From positions 8,192,501-8,256,500 of the forward strand of contig JAHQIY010000004.1 of assembly GCA_019054805.1 (NCBI GenBank): 64,000 nt of DNA, read 5' to 3'. The position numbers were made by a program, and so were the translations under genes. Source of the stretch: Brachionus manjavacas (taxonomy: Eukaryota > Rotifera > Eurotatoria > Ploima > Brachionidae). The notes beneath the pieces were generated by a model. The model searched no databases. It was not told the origin of the DNA and saw nothing but the letters and a program-made list of their open reading frames with translations. Of the stretch, positions 35,241-46,994 are shown one piece after another (positions within the stretch are counted from its first letter, which is position 1; every line of letters starts with the position of its first letter).

Positions 35241-35441
35241 AATTCTAACCTTTTCAATTTCGATTTAAAATTTGGAATCTGCGTCCAAAAAATCTATTTT
35301 TTATATTCTTAAACAAATTATTTTCCTTCTTTAGTTCTTTTATAAAACTACAGAAGGGAGGTCAATTTTTCAAGAATATAAAAAATAGATTTTTTGGACG
35401 CAGATTCCAAATTTTAAATCGAAATTGAAAAGGTTAGAATT
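35241..35441. repeat. Perfect 70-bp inverted repeat with 61-bp loop
   Basis: Arms 35241-35310 and 35372-35441 are reverse complements at all 70 positions, then diverge immediately at both ends. The arms include mixed sequence (GGAATCTGCGTCC), so this is not an AT-composition artefact. There are no obvious target duplications or transposon termini. If transcribed it would fold to a 70-bp duplex. Confidence 0.95.
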
Positions 35442-36128
35442 TTCAGAACCTTATATTAAGTTTCATATATATTTAATTTATTTTTGATTTAGAAGGAGCT
35501 TTGGCTAAAGCAGAAACAAAAAACAAGAATAAATAAATAATTCGAGATCAAAACCAAGTTGATTTTAGCAAGTAATTACTGTTCATCACTTTAATCGATT
35601 TTTAGAAGGGGTCTGACTTAATCAACAAACAGGTTCTTATCAAATGTCTAAATAATTCCATCTAAAATAGCGTAAGGGGTTGAAATTATTAATAAAAATT
35701 CAAAAAGTGATAAACTATGATTTCAAAGTAAGAACTAGAAACGTCCAAAGGGACATCTTATTGTGTTGATGTTTACATAAAATTTAATTTTTAATTTTCC
35801 ATGAATTTTTTTCCAGAAACCGAAAAGAAATAAAATTAATAATTTATTTTAAAAAAAAATTAGGTAATTGACTTGACTTGACTAAGGACTCTGACTTAAA
35901 AAAAACTCTTTATATTCTTTACATATAAATGAATTTTTAAATCGATTTTTTTTAATCGGAAATGAATTTTAAGGATCATTCTACATCAAAACACCAGAAT
36001 TCTTCTATTTAGTAATTTTTTTTAAGTTACTTCAAAACATATATTGAATAAAGTGCTCCAAATCATAAACCGTATCAGACAATTTGATGGTTAAACTAAG
36101 TCTATTGAATTTTATTACCAATTTTTTT

Positions 36129-36620
36129 CTCAAGAATGGCATTGGGAATTTATACTCAAAAAAATATTTAGATTGTCATTTAAAATATAGATTCTGTACC
36201 ACAGATTTTCTTGAAAGCTTTAAAAAGTGAAACAAACAATGTTTTATTTAAAAGTCCAATTTATAGAAAAAATTAAAAAAAATATTTGCCAATAAATTGA
36301 TTATTTTTAATCAAAATGTTTACTAACTAAGAATTGAAAAATAAAATTTTTAAAATTATAATCACCTTCTTCAAATTATTTAAGTAGCGATGAAATAATT
36401 TTTACATTTTAAAAATATTTAAAAATTCCTAAAAAAAATCCTTATTAGAATATATCGTAGAGACAAAATAAAATAATTCCCTGTTAATTGAAATTAATTT
36501 TTGTTGGCTGAATTTACTGAAACTTATTATGTTTCATGCTGTTTCATCATCAATGAAAAAGTATTTTATTATTGTAATTTTTGTAATGTTTGCATGAAAA
36601 TTCACAATGCCCTCAAGAAT
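36129..36620. mobile_element. MITE with GGCATTG termini and perfect 9-bp target duplication
   Basis: Terminal inverted repeats start GGCATTGGGAATTT at 36138 and, from the other end, GGCATTGTGAATTTT at 36611. Immediately outside both is CTCAAGAAT (36129-36137 and 36612-36620), a perfect 9-bp target duplication. The 474-bp body has no ORF. It shares the terminus and duplication length with 29363-30326, defining a family. A 9-bp duplication is characteristic of Mutator-like transposases; the autonomous partner is not in this window. Confidence 0.83.
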
Positions 36621-36722
36621 TGTGAGGTAATGACGACGGTCCTTTAATCCGACGTTCTGTCTTTAGTACATTCAGATTGCTAAATCTATTAAAAAGGCCT
36701 AACGTATAAATCGTTCAAATTA

Positions 36723-36766
36723 TTCATTTTGTTCATTTTGATCATTTTGATCTTTTTGATCTTTTA
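36723..36766. repeat. 10-bp minisatellite
   Basis: About four imperfect head-to-tail copies of a CATTTTGATC-like unit. Confidence 0.6.
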
Positions 36767-37319
36767 ATATATTTTGCTTATTTGGTCTTTAAATATCAAT
36801 AAGAGATTATTATTTTTTAATTTTTATTTATTAATTTACAATTTTTCTTTGTTATAAATATTTAACAAACAATAAATGAAAAAATGAAAATATTCCGAAT
36901 TCATATGTTTTTAATAATTTTTTTCTTTAAATTTTGATAATTTTTACAAAAAAATAAAAAAAAAAAAAAATAAATAAACCAAAATATCTCAAGAAACTGA
37001 ACAAAATGATTAAAACATCATTTTCCACTAAAAAAAATCATTTAAAATAAAAATAACACAAGATTCAGTTTGTCGGATTGTATTCAGATCGTTAATACAT
37101 AAGAATTGAAATGAAACAAGTTTAAGAACCAACTTTGATCTTTACTTCAAATTAAATAGTCTTCAAATACTCTGAATTTGACAAAGGTGAGCTTTGAATA
37201 AATCTAACAGATCATCTGCGTAAAAATTACACTTAAAATTTAACAGAGAATTTTAATTTTAAATAGCTTAGCATTTAAATTTAAAACATTTTTGAATTAT
37301 TAAATCAAAAATAAATATT

Positions 37320-37750
37320 TTTAAGTTTTAACAACGAGAAGACAAGGATCGAAAACAATGTAGAGATATCAGAAGTTGGAGTTGGAGATGAGGAGAAAGA
37401 TGAAGAAAAGGTGGAGGTTGTTTTAAAAGCTCTGAAATTAGATAGGAGCAAAACCGTTAAGCGCTTTAGGCGCATTAGGGACAACAAGAGCAATGAAAAC
37501 CGGTCTAAAAAGGAGCTCGATATGATCGTGGTGGAGTTCAATGAGGAATCCAGCAAGCATACGGCGCTACGCAACGCCAAGAACCTTTGGGACACGGACG
37601 ACTTAAAGAAGAAGTCCTTCGCCGTGGCAACTACGAGCGGAGGTGGAGGTGGCCGACCAGGAGGTGACCTCCGAGTAGGCCACCTCCGCAAGCTAGTCTT
37701 GCTGTAGCTTATATATATTAATATTTTTATTATTATTATTATTATCTTTT
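37320..37750 (+). mobile_element. GC-rich island: LINE ORF1-like fragment, GC hairpin and (TTA)n tail
   Basis: An open plus-strand frame without ATG runs from about 37327 to 37707. After an acidic stretch it reads LDRSKTVKRFRRIRDNKS, IVVEFNEESSKHTALRNAKN, DTDDLKKK. The pattern 'basic segment, (I/V)VEF, K/H..ALRNAKNL' resembles the RNA-binding RRM region of ORF1 proteins of non-LTR elements. The frame then enters a GC-rich inverted repeat (GGAGGTGGCC at 37645-37654 and its complement at 37678-37687, with a nested GGAGGT/ACCTCC at 37660-37672). It ends before a (TTA)n run at 37728-37746. The order ORF1 piece, hairpin, simple-repeat tail looks like a non-autonomous LINE derivative lacking ORF2. 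The reverse-strand frame here is a shadow. Confidence 0.45.
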
Positions 37751-40700
37751 TTAACATTGTATAGATTAATATCTAGTGATGAAATCGAATTCATTTTTGA
37801 ATAATAGTTAAAATATTTAAATTTAATTTTTAATTGAATTCAAATAATAAATTTTAATCTTTCAATTCAATTTTGATATTCATATTTTATATTAATTTGA
37901 AGTTTTGTTCAATTTAAAATATATCGAAATATGAAAGTATAATTTTTTAATAGAAATTTACATCGATCTTAAGCAATATATTAAATTATTATTGCTATCA
38001 ATTAACAAACATGCCATCAGAATTATTAAGTTCAAGACTAAAAAGTTTAGTTTCAAAAATCAAATATGAAATTTTCATACAGAATTTCAATAAATATAAA
38101 TTCGAACATAAAAAAAATCAAGTAATTTTCTTTAAATATAAAATAAGTTTCAATTTTCAAATTAATTTTCAACAAAAGTATCATAAAGAATATCATACTT
38201 AAATTTTCTAAATATTTGAATTTTTTATTTGAATGTTTTTCGAATATACATTTATTTGAATTCTGTTTTAATATTTCATTTTTGATTTCAACACTAGCAC
38301 TATCACCAGTTAAAAATTAATTATTTCAAACTTCTGTTTTATCAATAAATTTTTAAAGGAACTATAGTTGAATCCTTTTTTAAATAAATTTGATAACAAA
38401 AATAATTAAGAGTATTTAATTAGATTTAATCAAAAACTTTACACGGAAATTATTTTTCATCACGTAATTGCAAAATAATAAAGTTGTTGTTGATTTTTTT
38501 TTAGGAATTCTCGAAATTAATTACTCATGAAAAGTGAAACTAACTAGAAGAAAGAAAAATTCTAAGCAATTTTGATTGACTTATATTGAATTTTTCAATA
38601 TAGGATTAATAAATTTTTTGATGCCTCACACAATTCAAATTTAATATTGAGTTTTAGTCAGCCTTTTGAAATCAATTATTGACTACTGCTGAGCTTAGCT
38701 TAATACTTATTTAACCATACGAAGCGCTTTAATTATTTTTTAAATAAACAAAATTTATATTTCAGAAATCTAAAGAGATTGTTTTAATTTTCGAGCATTT
38801 TTATTCTAAAAATAAAAATAAAAATTTTTAGTTTTTCATTTTTCATACAGATAAAGAAGTGGAATTAAAAGAACTTTTGAATACTTATCAATAAATTTTT
38901 ATTTATTTTTTTTTAAACGGTCAGTCAATTGTATTTTTTTAAATTTCGTCATTTTGATTTGAAATTGATAAATATTTAATAAAAAATTTGAATATAATAA
39001 TGTAAAATTATTAATCATTAAAAATTCTTATTCGATTTTCATATAAAAGTGTTTTTAAGGGGAAAAAAAATTTATTGACAGTTTTCAAAAACAATTAAAA
39101 AAAAAACCTTTTAAATCATCAATGACTAAGAATTTTAATTTCGGAAAATATCCTCAGGTAAACGTGCAGATATATCAATTGTTCAGTCAATACAGATTAT
39201 ACATCTACTCTTTAACCTAAACGATGAATGTATGTAAGAAATTTAGTAAGCTAATTTTCTCTCAACTAGTTTTTATCTGAAAAAAAATGTTCTGGGAATA
39301 GAAAATAATAATTTATCTTGGAAAAAATTTAGACAGATAAAGTTTTCATTGTGAATTTTTTTTCAACTAAATTCTCCAGTTGGTTGTATTTGTGGTTTAC
39401 TGATAAAAACTATTTTTTTTGGAATTAACTACTTAATTTTATCAAAAATACTTATTCATGTCTAATTCAATAAAAAATTTCTCTATCTTAAATTTAATAA
39501 CAAGGCTCTATAAAAAAAATAGCTAAAATCGAAATCTCATTCTTTTTTAAATTGTTTTACAGCATTCATTTTTCGAAAAATGTTGAAAACAAAGATTGAA
39601 AAGGACTTGCTAATTCAGATTTCCAGACGATTTTATGTTTCAATCGATATTTTAAGCAATTTAATATAAACAGGTGATCATGGAAAATCGCTGTCAATTT
39701 CAAAATAATCTAAATATAACTGTCTATTTCCTGTAACTTAGCATAGTGATTATTTTAAAAAGCTTTTTAAAAACAAAAGCAAAAGAGCATAGAGATTTTT
39801 CAGCGAAAAAAGTTAATGGCATCAAGTTAAGGATAGAGAACTCTTTTCAGTCTTAAACGCTACAGTGCGTATATGCAAATAATGAAAGAATAATTCAATA
39901 ATACAGTAATCCAGTTATATTAATAACAAATTTGCTAATAATTGAAAAAGAATTCCAGCATAACTCTTAATATTTTAGTTTTAAATTAAAGAAAATTATT
40001 AGAAATATTGCCAAAGACAGTTCCTTGCTGACTTGTTCTATTAATTTTCAAAATTAAGCAAATTTATTCTTTCTTGGACTCGTTTAAGCTAAGCTGTTTT
40101 TAGATCTGAGCATTTTTTTGATGAATCCTTCAATTGTAGGCATTACCTGCTTGTGGATCATGAAATCCTATAAAATATTGTTGCATCAAAAGACCTAGAA
40201 AATTAGTCAATTTTATTTTTTAATCTTTGTATTATTTAGAAAAAAATTGATTTAAAAAAAAATTATCTTAAATTTTATTTTAGAGAAAAGTACAAATAGC
40301 TTTTTTTTATAAATCAACCGCAATTTTTGTTTAAATCTAATTAACAAAGAGGCTCTGAAGAAGAAAAAAAAAACCGAAATTCAAATTTGCCGATACTAAT
40401 GCTTTATTGTTAACTTAAATATTTGATTTTTTCCTTTATTCTTTTTAGGATTAAGCGTTTGCATTAATCGAATTTTTTTAAAGATTTTCAAACAAACCAT
40501 CTTGTAAATTTGTAATAAGATAGGAACAAATGAAAATATTCTGTTATCTATTTAATAAAAAAATTTTTTTCATCTAAATTTTTATAAAAATTGATGGAAA
40601 GATTTTGAAATTAAAAATTTCGCTAATATCAATATTCTTAGTTAAGATAATCGTTTAAATTCGTTGATTTCAGTTATTATTTATATCCGAGTATTTCTTT

Positions 40701-42772
40701 AAAGCTATAAAAACGAATGAAAAATAAGAATATAATATTCTTGAACAAGAATTCTAGTTAAATATGCCAAAAATATTTTAGAGAAACATCAATTGGTAAT
40801 TTTTGAAAATAAAATAATACCGCATTAATGACTAGTTTTGATTTTATCTTCTTATCTCCCTTTCGCTTTCCTTATTATTTTTATTTAGTATTTTTTATTC
40901 ACTTGTAAATTTCAAAGAAAGCATGCTAAGAAATTTACTAAAACATTTAATTAAATTTATAAATAACTTTTTTCATGAATGATTGAATGACATTTGAATT
41001 TGAATTAAAAGCTATTTTTACCTATATTATTTTCAATTTTTTAGCTCATTCAGGAAATTTTAGCTTTAGACTTTAATAGTTGAAATACAGCAATAAAGAC
41101 TAATTCAAATTTATCAATTTTTCAACATTTAAATTTGGTCTTTTTATACATTAAAATAAATTTTAATTAAAAAATTTTAATTTTAATTAATTTCTGAATC
41201 GAACAAAGACTTTTTTGTCAAATTTTTAATTTCTGGATATTTTTTTATTTTTAATTTGTCTAAAAGAACTATAACCAAAATAGAACAGATATTTTTAAAA
41301 TAAGCAAAAGCCAATATGTCGTTTTCGAATCAATTCCAAAAAAAAATTGAATTTAAAAAAGTGTATTTTTATATTATACAATCAATAATATGATTTTTAA
41401 GTGCAAATCTTTTTGTTGTAAAAAAATAGTTGATAGACAATAATTATGAAACTTATAAAATAGTTTGGGAAATAGAAATTAAAATACTAGCAAAATATTT
41501 TAAATTTCTACTAATTTTTTTTTAAAGATCCTAAGAGATAGTCCTCATCTTTAGATTTCATAGAAAGTATTTTAAATTCATGCTTACTCAGGTCAACTCT
41601 TGGATAATTTTAAAACAAAAAAATATCAGATAATATTTGATTGAAGCTTATTGATTTGAACATTGTGATTATAATAAATTTTAATTTTCAATAATTTTAA
41701 AATGAATTTATACCAGACATCGTACAGCTAAAAACAAATCTTCTTGAAAATTTGAGACCATATCAAATTTCGTTTTTATTGATTTAGACTGTGTTTCAAA
41801 AATTTGGATTTATTTTCAAGCTACTGATACCACGAAAAATGACGTTTGATAAATTTATTTGACCATAATGATATAAAATTTTAAGCCTTTTCCTCAATTC
41901 TGATCAGTTTGTTTAGATTTTTTTTAAATTTTTAGTCTCGTTACAGCATTGTTGTTGATTTTGATGGATTTCTAATTAATAATTTATTGTTTGAAAAAAA
42001 AATGAATTAATTAAGCTTTCAAAATTGTTTTCAATTAATATTTTTACAAAATATTAGATCTAGTTTGGGTGAAATTCTAGGAATTTGTGAATTACGGATT
42101 ATCGTAATGCTAAAAATAAAAATTTTCTTTTTGATTTTAATTATTTAAAATTAAGCTTAATAATTATGCTTGATTAATTTGGCGAAATAATGCATCAAAT
42201 TGTAGGGGTTGATCAATAAATTTTTGAAATTTTTAATTTATTCTTGCTTGTCAATTTGATTGTTTTCTAAAAATTATTTTTAAATGGATTCAATTCCAAA
42301 TGTCTAAACAATCTAAGCGATTTTTTTTCTAAAAGTGGTTTTTGCAGTCAAACTTAGAGTTACAAAACATTTAACAAAATTTTGGATTCATTGTTCAAAC
42401 AATATTTGGCAAAATAAATTTTTTTTTAAGGTTTCAATAAAATTCTATTAAATTTTCAAAATTTTTCAAACTAAAAATGGCTAAATTTTATCATTAATTT
42501 ATCTGTACTGCTGATTGTAACAAAGTTAAATTTGAAAACTATCTTGGTTAAATTGATCCTAGATTATTAGTTTTACTAATTTAATTCAAACCAGCTTAAA
42601 AGTATTTAAATTAAGTTTCAAAATAAGTATTTTTGATTCGTAATTATAAAATAATAAACATACATAAAAATAATAGTGGGTGAGGACAAAGTTTCCGGAA
42701 TTTTTTCAAAAGGTCATAACTCCTTCATTTTTAAAGAGTGAAGACAAAGGCAAAGTTATTTAGTAGGAGAAT
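37751..42772. other. AT-rich interval, nothing supported
   Basis: No gene, RNA or element recognised. The frame at 38011-38202 is Lys/Asn/Phe low complexity. Confidence 0.55.
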
Positions 42773-43107
42773 TTAAAGCTTTACAAACTTTATTAATAAA
42801 ATTTTTTCTATTATATCATTTCTTCGAATTTTGTCAATCTGATTTTTAACACCTTTCATTAGGGTCTGAATTGATGTTAAGCTGATTTTACGCAGACATT
42901 TTAGTATCTTGAGCCTCAATTGATGAAGTTTTTTCGCTTCCCAGTAGACTCGTAGACTTTTCCTTTCACTATTGACCAAAAATCGAACTTGAACTTTTTA
43001 TAATATTTAACACTGGCTGGCGTCTTCTGCTTGTTGTCGGAGTACCGATTGGCGTTTCTATTTATGGTTGACACGAAATTTTTACTGCCGTAGCCCATTA
43101 ATATCAA
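42773..43107 (-). mobile_element. Tc1/mariner-type transposase C-terminal remnant
   Basis: Minus strand. The first frame gives GYGSKNFVSTINRN..., then KFDFWSIVKGKVYEST; the (E)xFWxIxKxKVY block is the end of the DDE catalytic core of Tc1/mariner-like transposases. Right after it the frame shifts and continues in another as WEAKKLHQLRLKILKCLRKI, SIQTLMKGVKNQIDKIRRND, the helical C-terminal tail of that family. The catalytic acidic residue before FW is replaced, the frame is broken, and the N-terminal two thirds are absent. No terminal repeats were identified. Confidence 0.6.
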
Positions 43108-46100
43108 TTTGACACAAATTTTTAAAATTTTAAATTCAATTGATTCAGATTTTTAATGCTCGTTTTATTTTTTACAGATCCTCAAAAGAAGAAACAGAAT
43201 GAGTAACTTATAATTGTTCATTTGAATTTTAAATTACTAATTTAAATTGCATTTAATGGATTAATAATTAGGCAATTATTCAACTGTAAGTCTAGTTCCT
43301 TTGCGAAGACATTTTTTGGAGAAAGATTTATAAGAAGATTTATTTTATGTGAAATTTTTGATCCAAAACTTGGCACAGCAAAGGCCTCATAGATTTAACG
43401 TTTTTAAAAATTTTGGAGAAAAATTGAATGTTTTTGGGTTTGATTATTTTAAAAGTGAGAGATTTTCAAAATTTAAAATTTGCTCCACAAAACAAAAAGA
43501 GAATATTTTTTAAATAAAATAAAAAAGTTAAATCTATCAAAGTTTCCTTAGTATTTAAATGACTAATTCTAAATTTAAGTACGGTTCGAACAAGAGAGAA
43601 GATTGCACAATGGATCAAAACTGAACAAGGTGTAAACAAAATTTAGATTAATTCTCTTAATTAATCTTATATTCTTTTTAGTCATAACTAACATGATTAA
43701 TCTTTTTTTGATATATTCCCCGAAATGCTATGGTAAAAAGCTATTGAATTAAAGTGTTGAGCTAATTAAGAAGTACTTATTATTATTTAATTGTATAACT
43801 GATCAAGCTATGGCTCCATCAAAGGAAAGAAAAATTTGAAAAATATTTGGATGAAAAAAAAATTGAAATCAAAAAGAGAAAAAGAAATTAAATAATAGGG
43901 TTTCTAGAGAGATGTTAAAAGTTAAAACAGGTATTTAAACATATTTGAGGATTTAAATAATTATTAAAAAATAATGAAAAAAAAAAAAAAATAATACATG
44001 GGCGTTATATATTTTTAAAGTGAATTGTATTTATACTCAATTCACTTTTAAATTAACATGAGAGACATTAAGTACTTAATCATTTTATTTAAATAGACTA
44101 AGAATAAAAGTTGAGAATTGTGTTTTATTTACAAAAAATAAATTATTGAACTTGAACAACTTGATTTTGCCAAAAAATAATTCTAAGTTTAGTTTAAAAA
44201 AAAACGGTTCGTTTTTCGAGAAATTCTTGATTTAATCTTTGTAAAAATGTTAATTAAAGGAAAAATATATGGTTCAAACCGACTTATTACGAAAAAATAC
44301 TAGCTGCTGCTCAGACAAGTATACTGCTTCAGTCAGAAGGATTTTATAAAAAAGAGAAATCAAGATTTTTTTGTTAAATCTTGTATTATATCTTGATTCA
44401 TTTTTTTTCTAATAAAATTCTACTTTGTATGATATGATGTTTAATTTTTTTAGCATTTTTGACGAAAATTTGTCATTTTTTACATTAAATTACGTAAAAA
44501 TTGTGGAATAATTTTTTAATTTAAGAAAAAATATCTATCAAAAAAATTGCAAAAAATCATTCTTTTTTGGGCTTTATTTCATTTTTTTTAATATTTTAGC
44601 ATTTTTACGTAAATGTACCGAAAAATTTGTAGATTTAAATGATCACATCAACACTATGTCTATGGGAATTTGGATTGTCGAACGTAAAAAAAATCAATAG
44701 TTTTACTTTTGAACTAATTAAAGAATTTTCGAATCAAAATTAGCTAAAATTCATTAATAAAATAGAGAAAAAAATTATCTTAAATATATTAAAAAAATTG
44801 TCCTATCTGTTAAAAATTTTTGATAAAAATACCTTTACAAAAAGGACACAAAAGTATTTTAGTAGTAAAAATAAGCTCATTGTCAATCCATGTGTCCTAA
44901 TACTGAAATTAATAAATCTCATTATAAATGTATCATACAAAACTTTATTTCGAGTTTTTTTAAATGAGAAAAATCAGATTATTTAAAATATTGATTTTAA
45001 AACTACATGAGATTTTGAATATAGATTCGAATTAAATTCTCAATTAATTTTTTTAATTCCATTATCTATCAATTATATTAAGTTTTTTTTTGTTAAGAAA
45101 AGAATTTATATAAAATAAAACCAATAAAAGCACAAGAAGAACAATTTAAAAAAAATAAATTTAATGAAAATTAATTAAATTTAACTGTATTCTTATAATT
45201 TCTTATCATTTTTTTAATTCTTTTTTTATTTTATGCTCTTTTTTCTTTTTTTAAATAAATAAAATTTCCAAGAAATAAGAAATGCTCTAAAGAAACCTAG
45301 AAAGCATAGAAGAAAAGCCGACAGTCTATTTTTTATTATTTAGAAATTTTTCAAATCGTTCAACAGAACGAAAAGTTTACTTTTTGTCACATGGTATTTC
45401 CAAAGCAACTGATAAAATTTGATTCAAATCTTAAAATATTTGAAAATAATCTAAATATTGAGATTAAAGTTAAGTTTCTAGGAATTGAACTAATAATCAG
45501 AAAATTATGATTTTTAGCTCATGGTAAAGTTGCCAACTTGATACCAAACACAAATTAAAAAACAAGATCTTGATATTAAGTGTAAAATTTCAAATTTATT
45601 TTATTATCCGTTAATAATTTTGTCCAAAAATTTTGCGAAACATTGTGAATCATTAACTTTGTTATTTTAAGCCTTTATTTTTTAATTATTTTAAATTATT
45701 TTATCCCTTTTTTGCGTAATCTAGACTCCTTTTTTTGAATTTTTTATTCTTCAATTTGATGCCCATGAGGTTGAAATTATTTAAATAAATACACTATCAG
45801 TTATTTTTTCATTTCTAAAATGGGAAAATGCGTTAACAGTAATTTAATTAAGCAATAAAAATTTTCGATTAAATAAAAATAAAATAGTTGAAAATTTATC
45901 GTTTAGATTCATAGATTTTAGAAAGTCTAACCTTGCTAATCCATCTTAATAGTTGACTAAAATTAAATAAATTATTTTGTTTTATAGGATTTATTATCTA
46001 AAAGAATTTTATTTTCACTTAATCGATTGACTGAAAAAAAACTGATCTATTATGAGAAGTGTTGTTTCTCTCAAAAATTTATCAAAATAGATTAAAAAAT

Positions 46101-46994
46101 AAAGATTCAATTATTATAATTTAATATTTTTAAATCAAATAAATCAGATTTTTACATTTTATGATTTTTTTTACTGAGAAGACTTTTTGATTTGATGTTT
46201 TTGTTCAAAATTTATTTCTTAGAGAATTTAAAAGAGACTTGTGATAACTTTTTTACTAAAAAAATCTCAAAAGGATTTCAGAATATTTAAAATTTAAATA
46301 ACTTTATTTTAAAGAAGGCTTTCGATCTTTAAGAATAATGAATTCTTCTAGAAAATTTTGGAAAAAACAAACCATATTTTCTTTATTTATTTTCCTTTTG
46401 ATCGTCTTTGATACTTTAAAATTTATTTAATTTTCCTATCATCTTAATATTAAGAGTGGTTTTGATGTCTCCCAGTTTACAATTAAAAAAAAGCATTTTT
46501 CAACAAGTTTGAATGATGAGTATTGTCAAAAAAGCTATTAAACATTTTATCTCTGGATTATGTTGTATTATCTTACAACAAAAATGAAAGTTATGGCGGG
46601 AAATAATTATTGGGAAGGATACGGAATTCAACTGTTAATTAAAAAATCAATTACTAAATTCTGCTTTAGTTGATGAAATTATTTGTGTTGGCTTTTTAAA
46701 AGATTTCTTGTTTTTTTTTTTTTGTTCAAAAATTAAATTTTAGTCTAAATCTAACCGATGGGATTTTTTACATACGTAATCATGCCATTTCTAATCAATA
46801 TTCATTCAAAATAATTAAAAAAATTGAGATTCTAATTTTCTGATGAATTTCATTTGGTTGAACACTCCACTTCAGCCACGCTTTCACCTTTCAACGTAAA
46901 TAAAATCAATCTGTAAAATATTAACTATTCATTGTTGTTAATAGATAGTAAAGATAAAATTGTTTGAAATGAGCTAAAAAAATTAACAAAAAAA
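43108..46994. other. AT-rich region upstream of GPCR-3
   Basis: No gene supported; the frame at 44798-44986 is low complexity. One clean hairpin (11-bp arms AAAGTGAATTG, 44017-44027 and 44038-44048) is the only structure seen. Confidence 0.5.

Noticed and set aside
37305..37757. 150-codon minus-strand ORF with Pro/Arg-rich stretch
   Set aside because: Antisense shadow of the plus-strand ORF1-like frame and GC hairpin; its Ser/Leu runs come from the complement of Glu/Lys codons.
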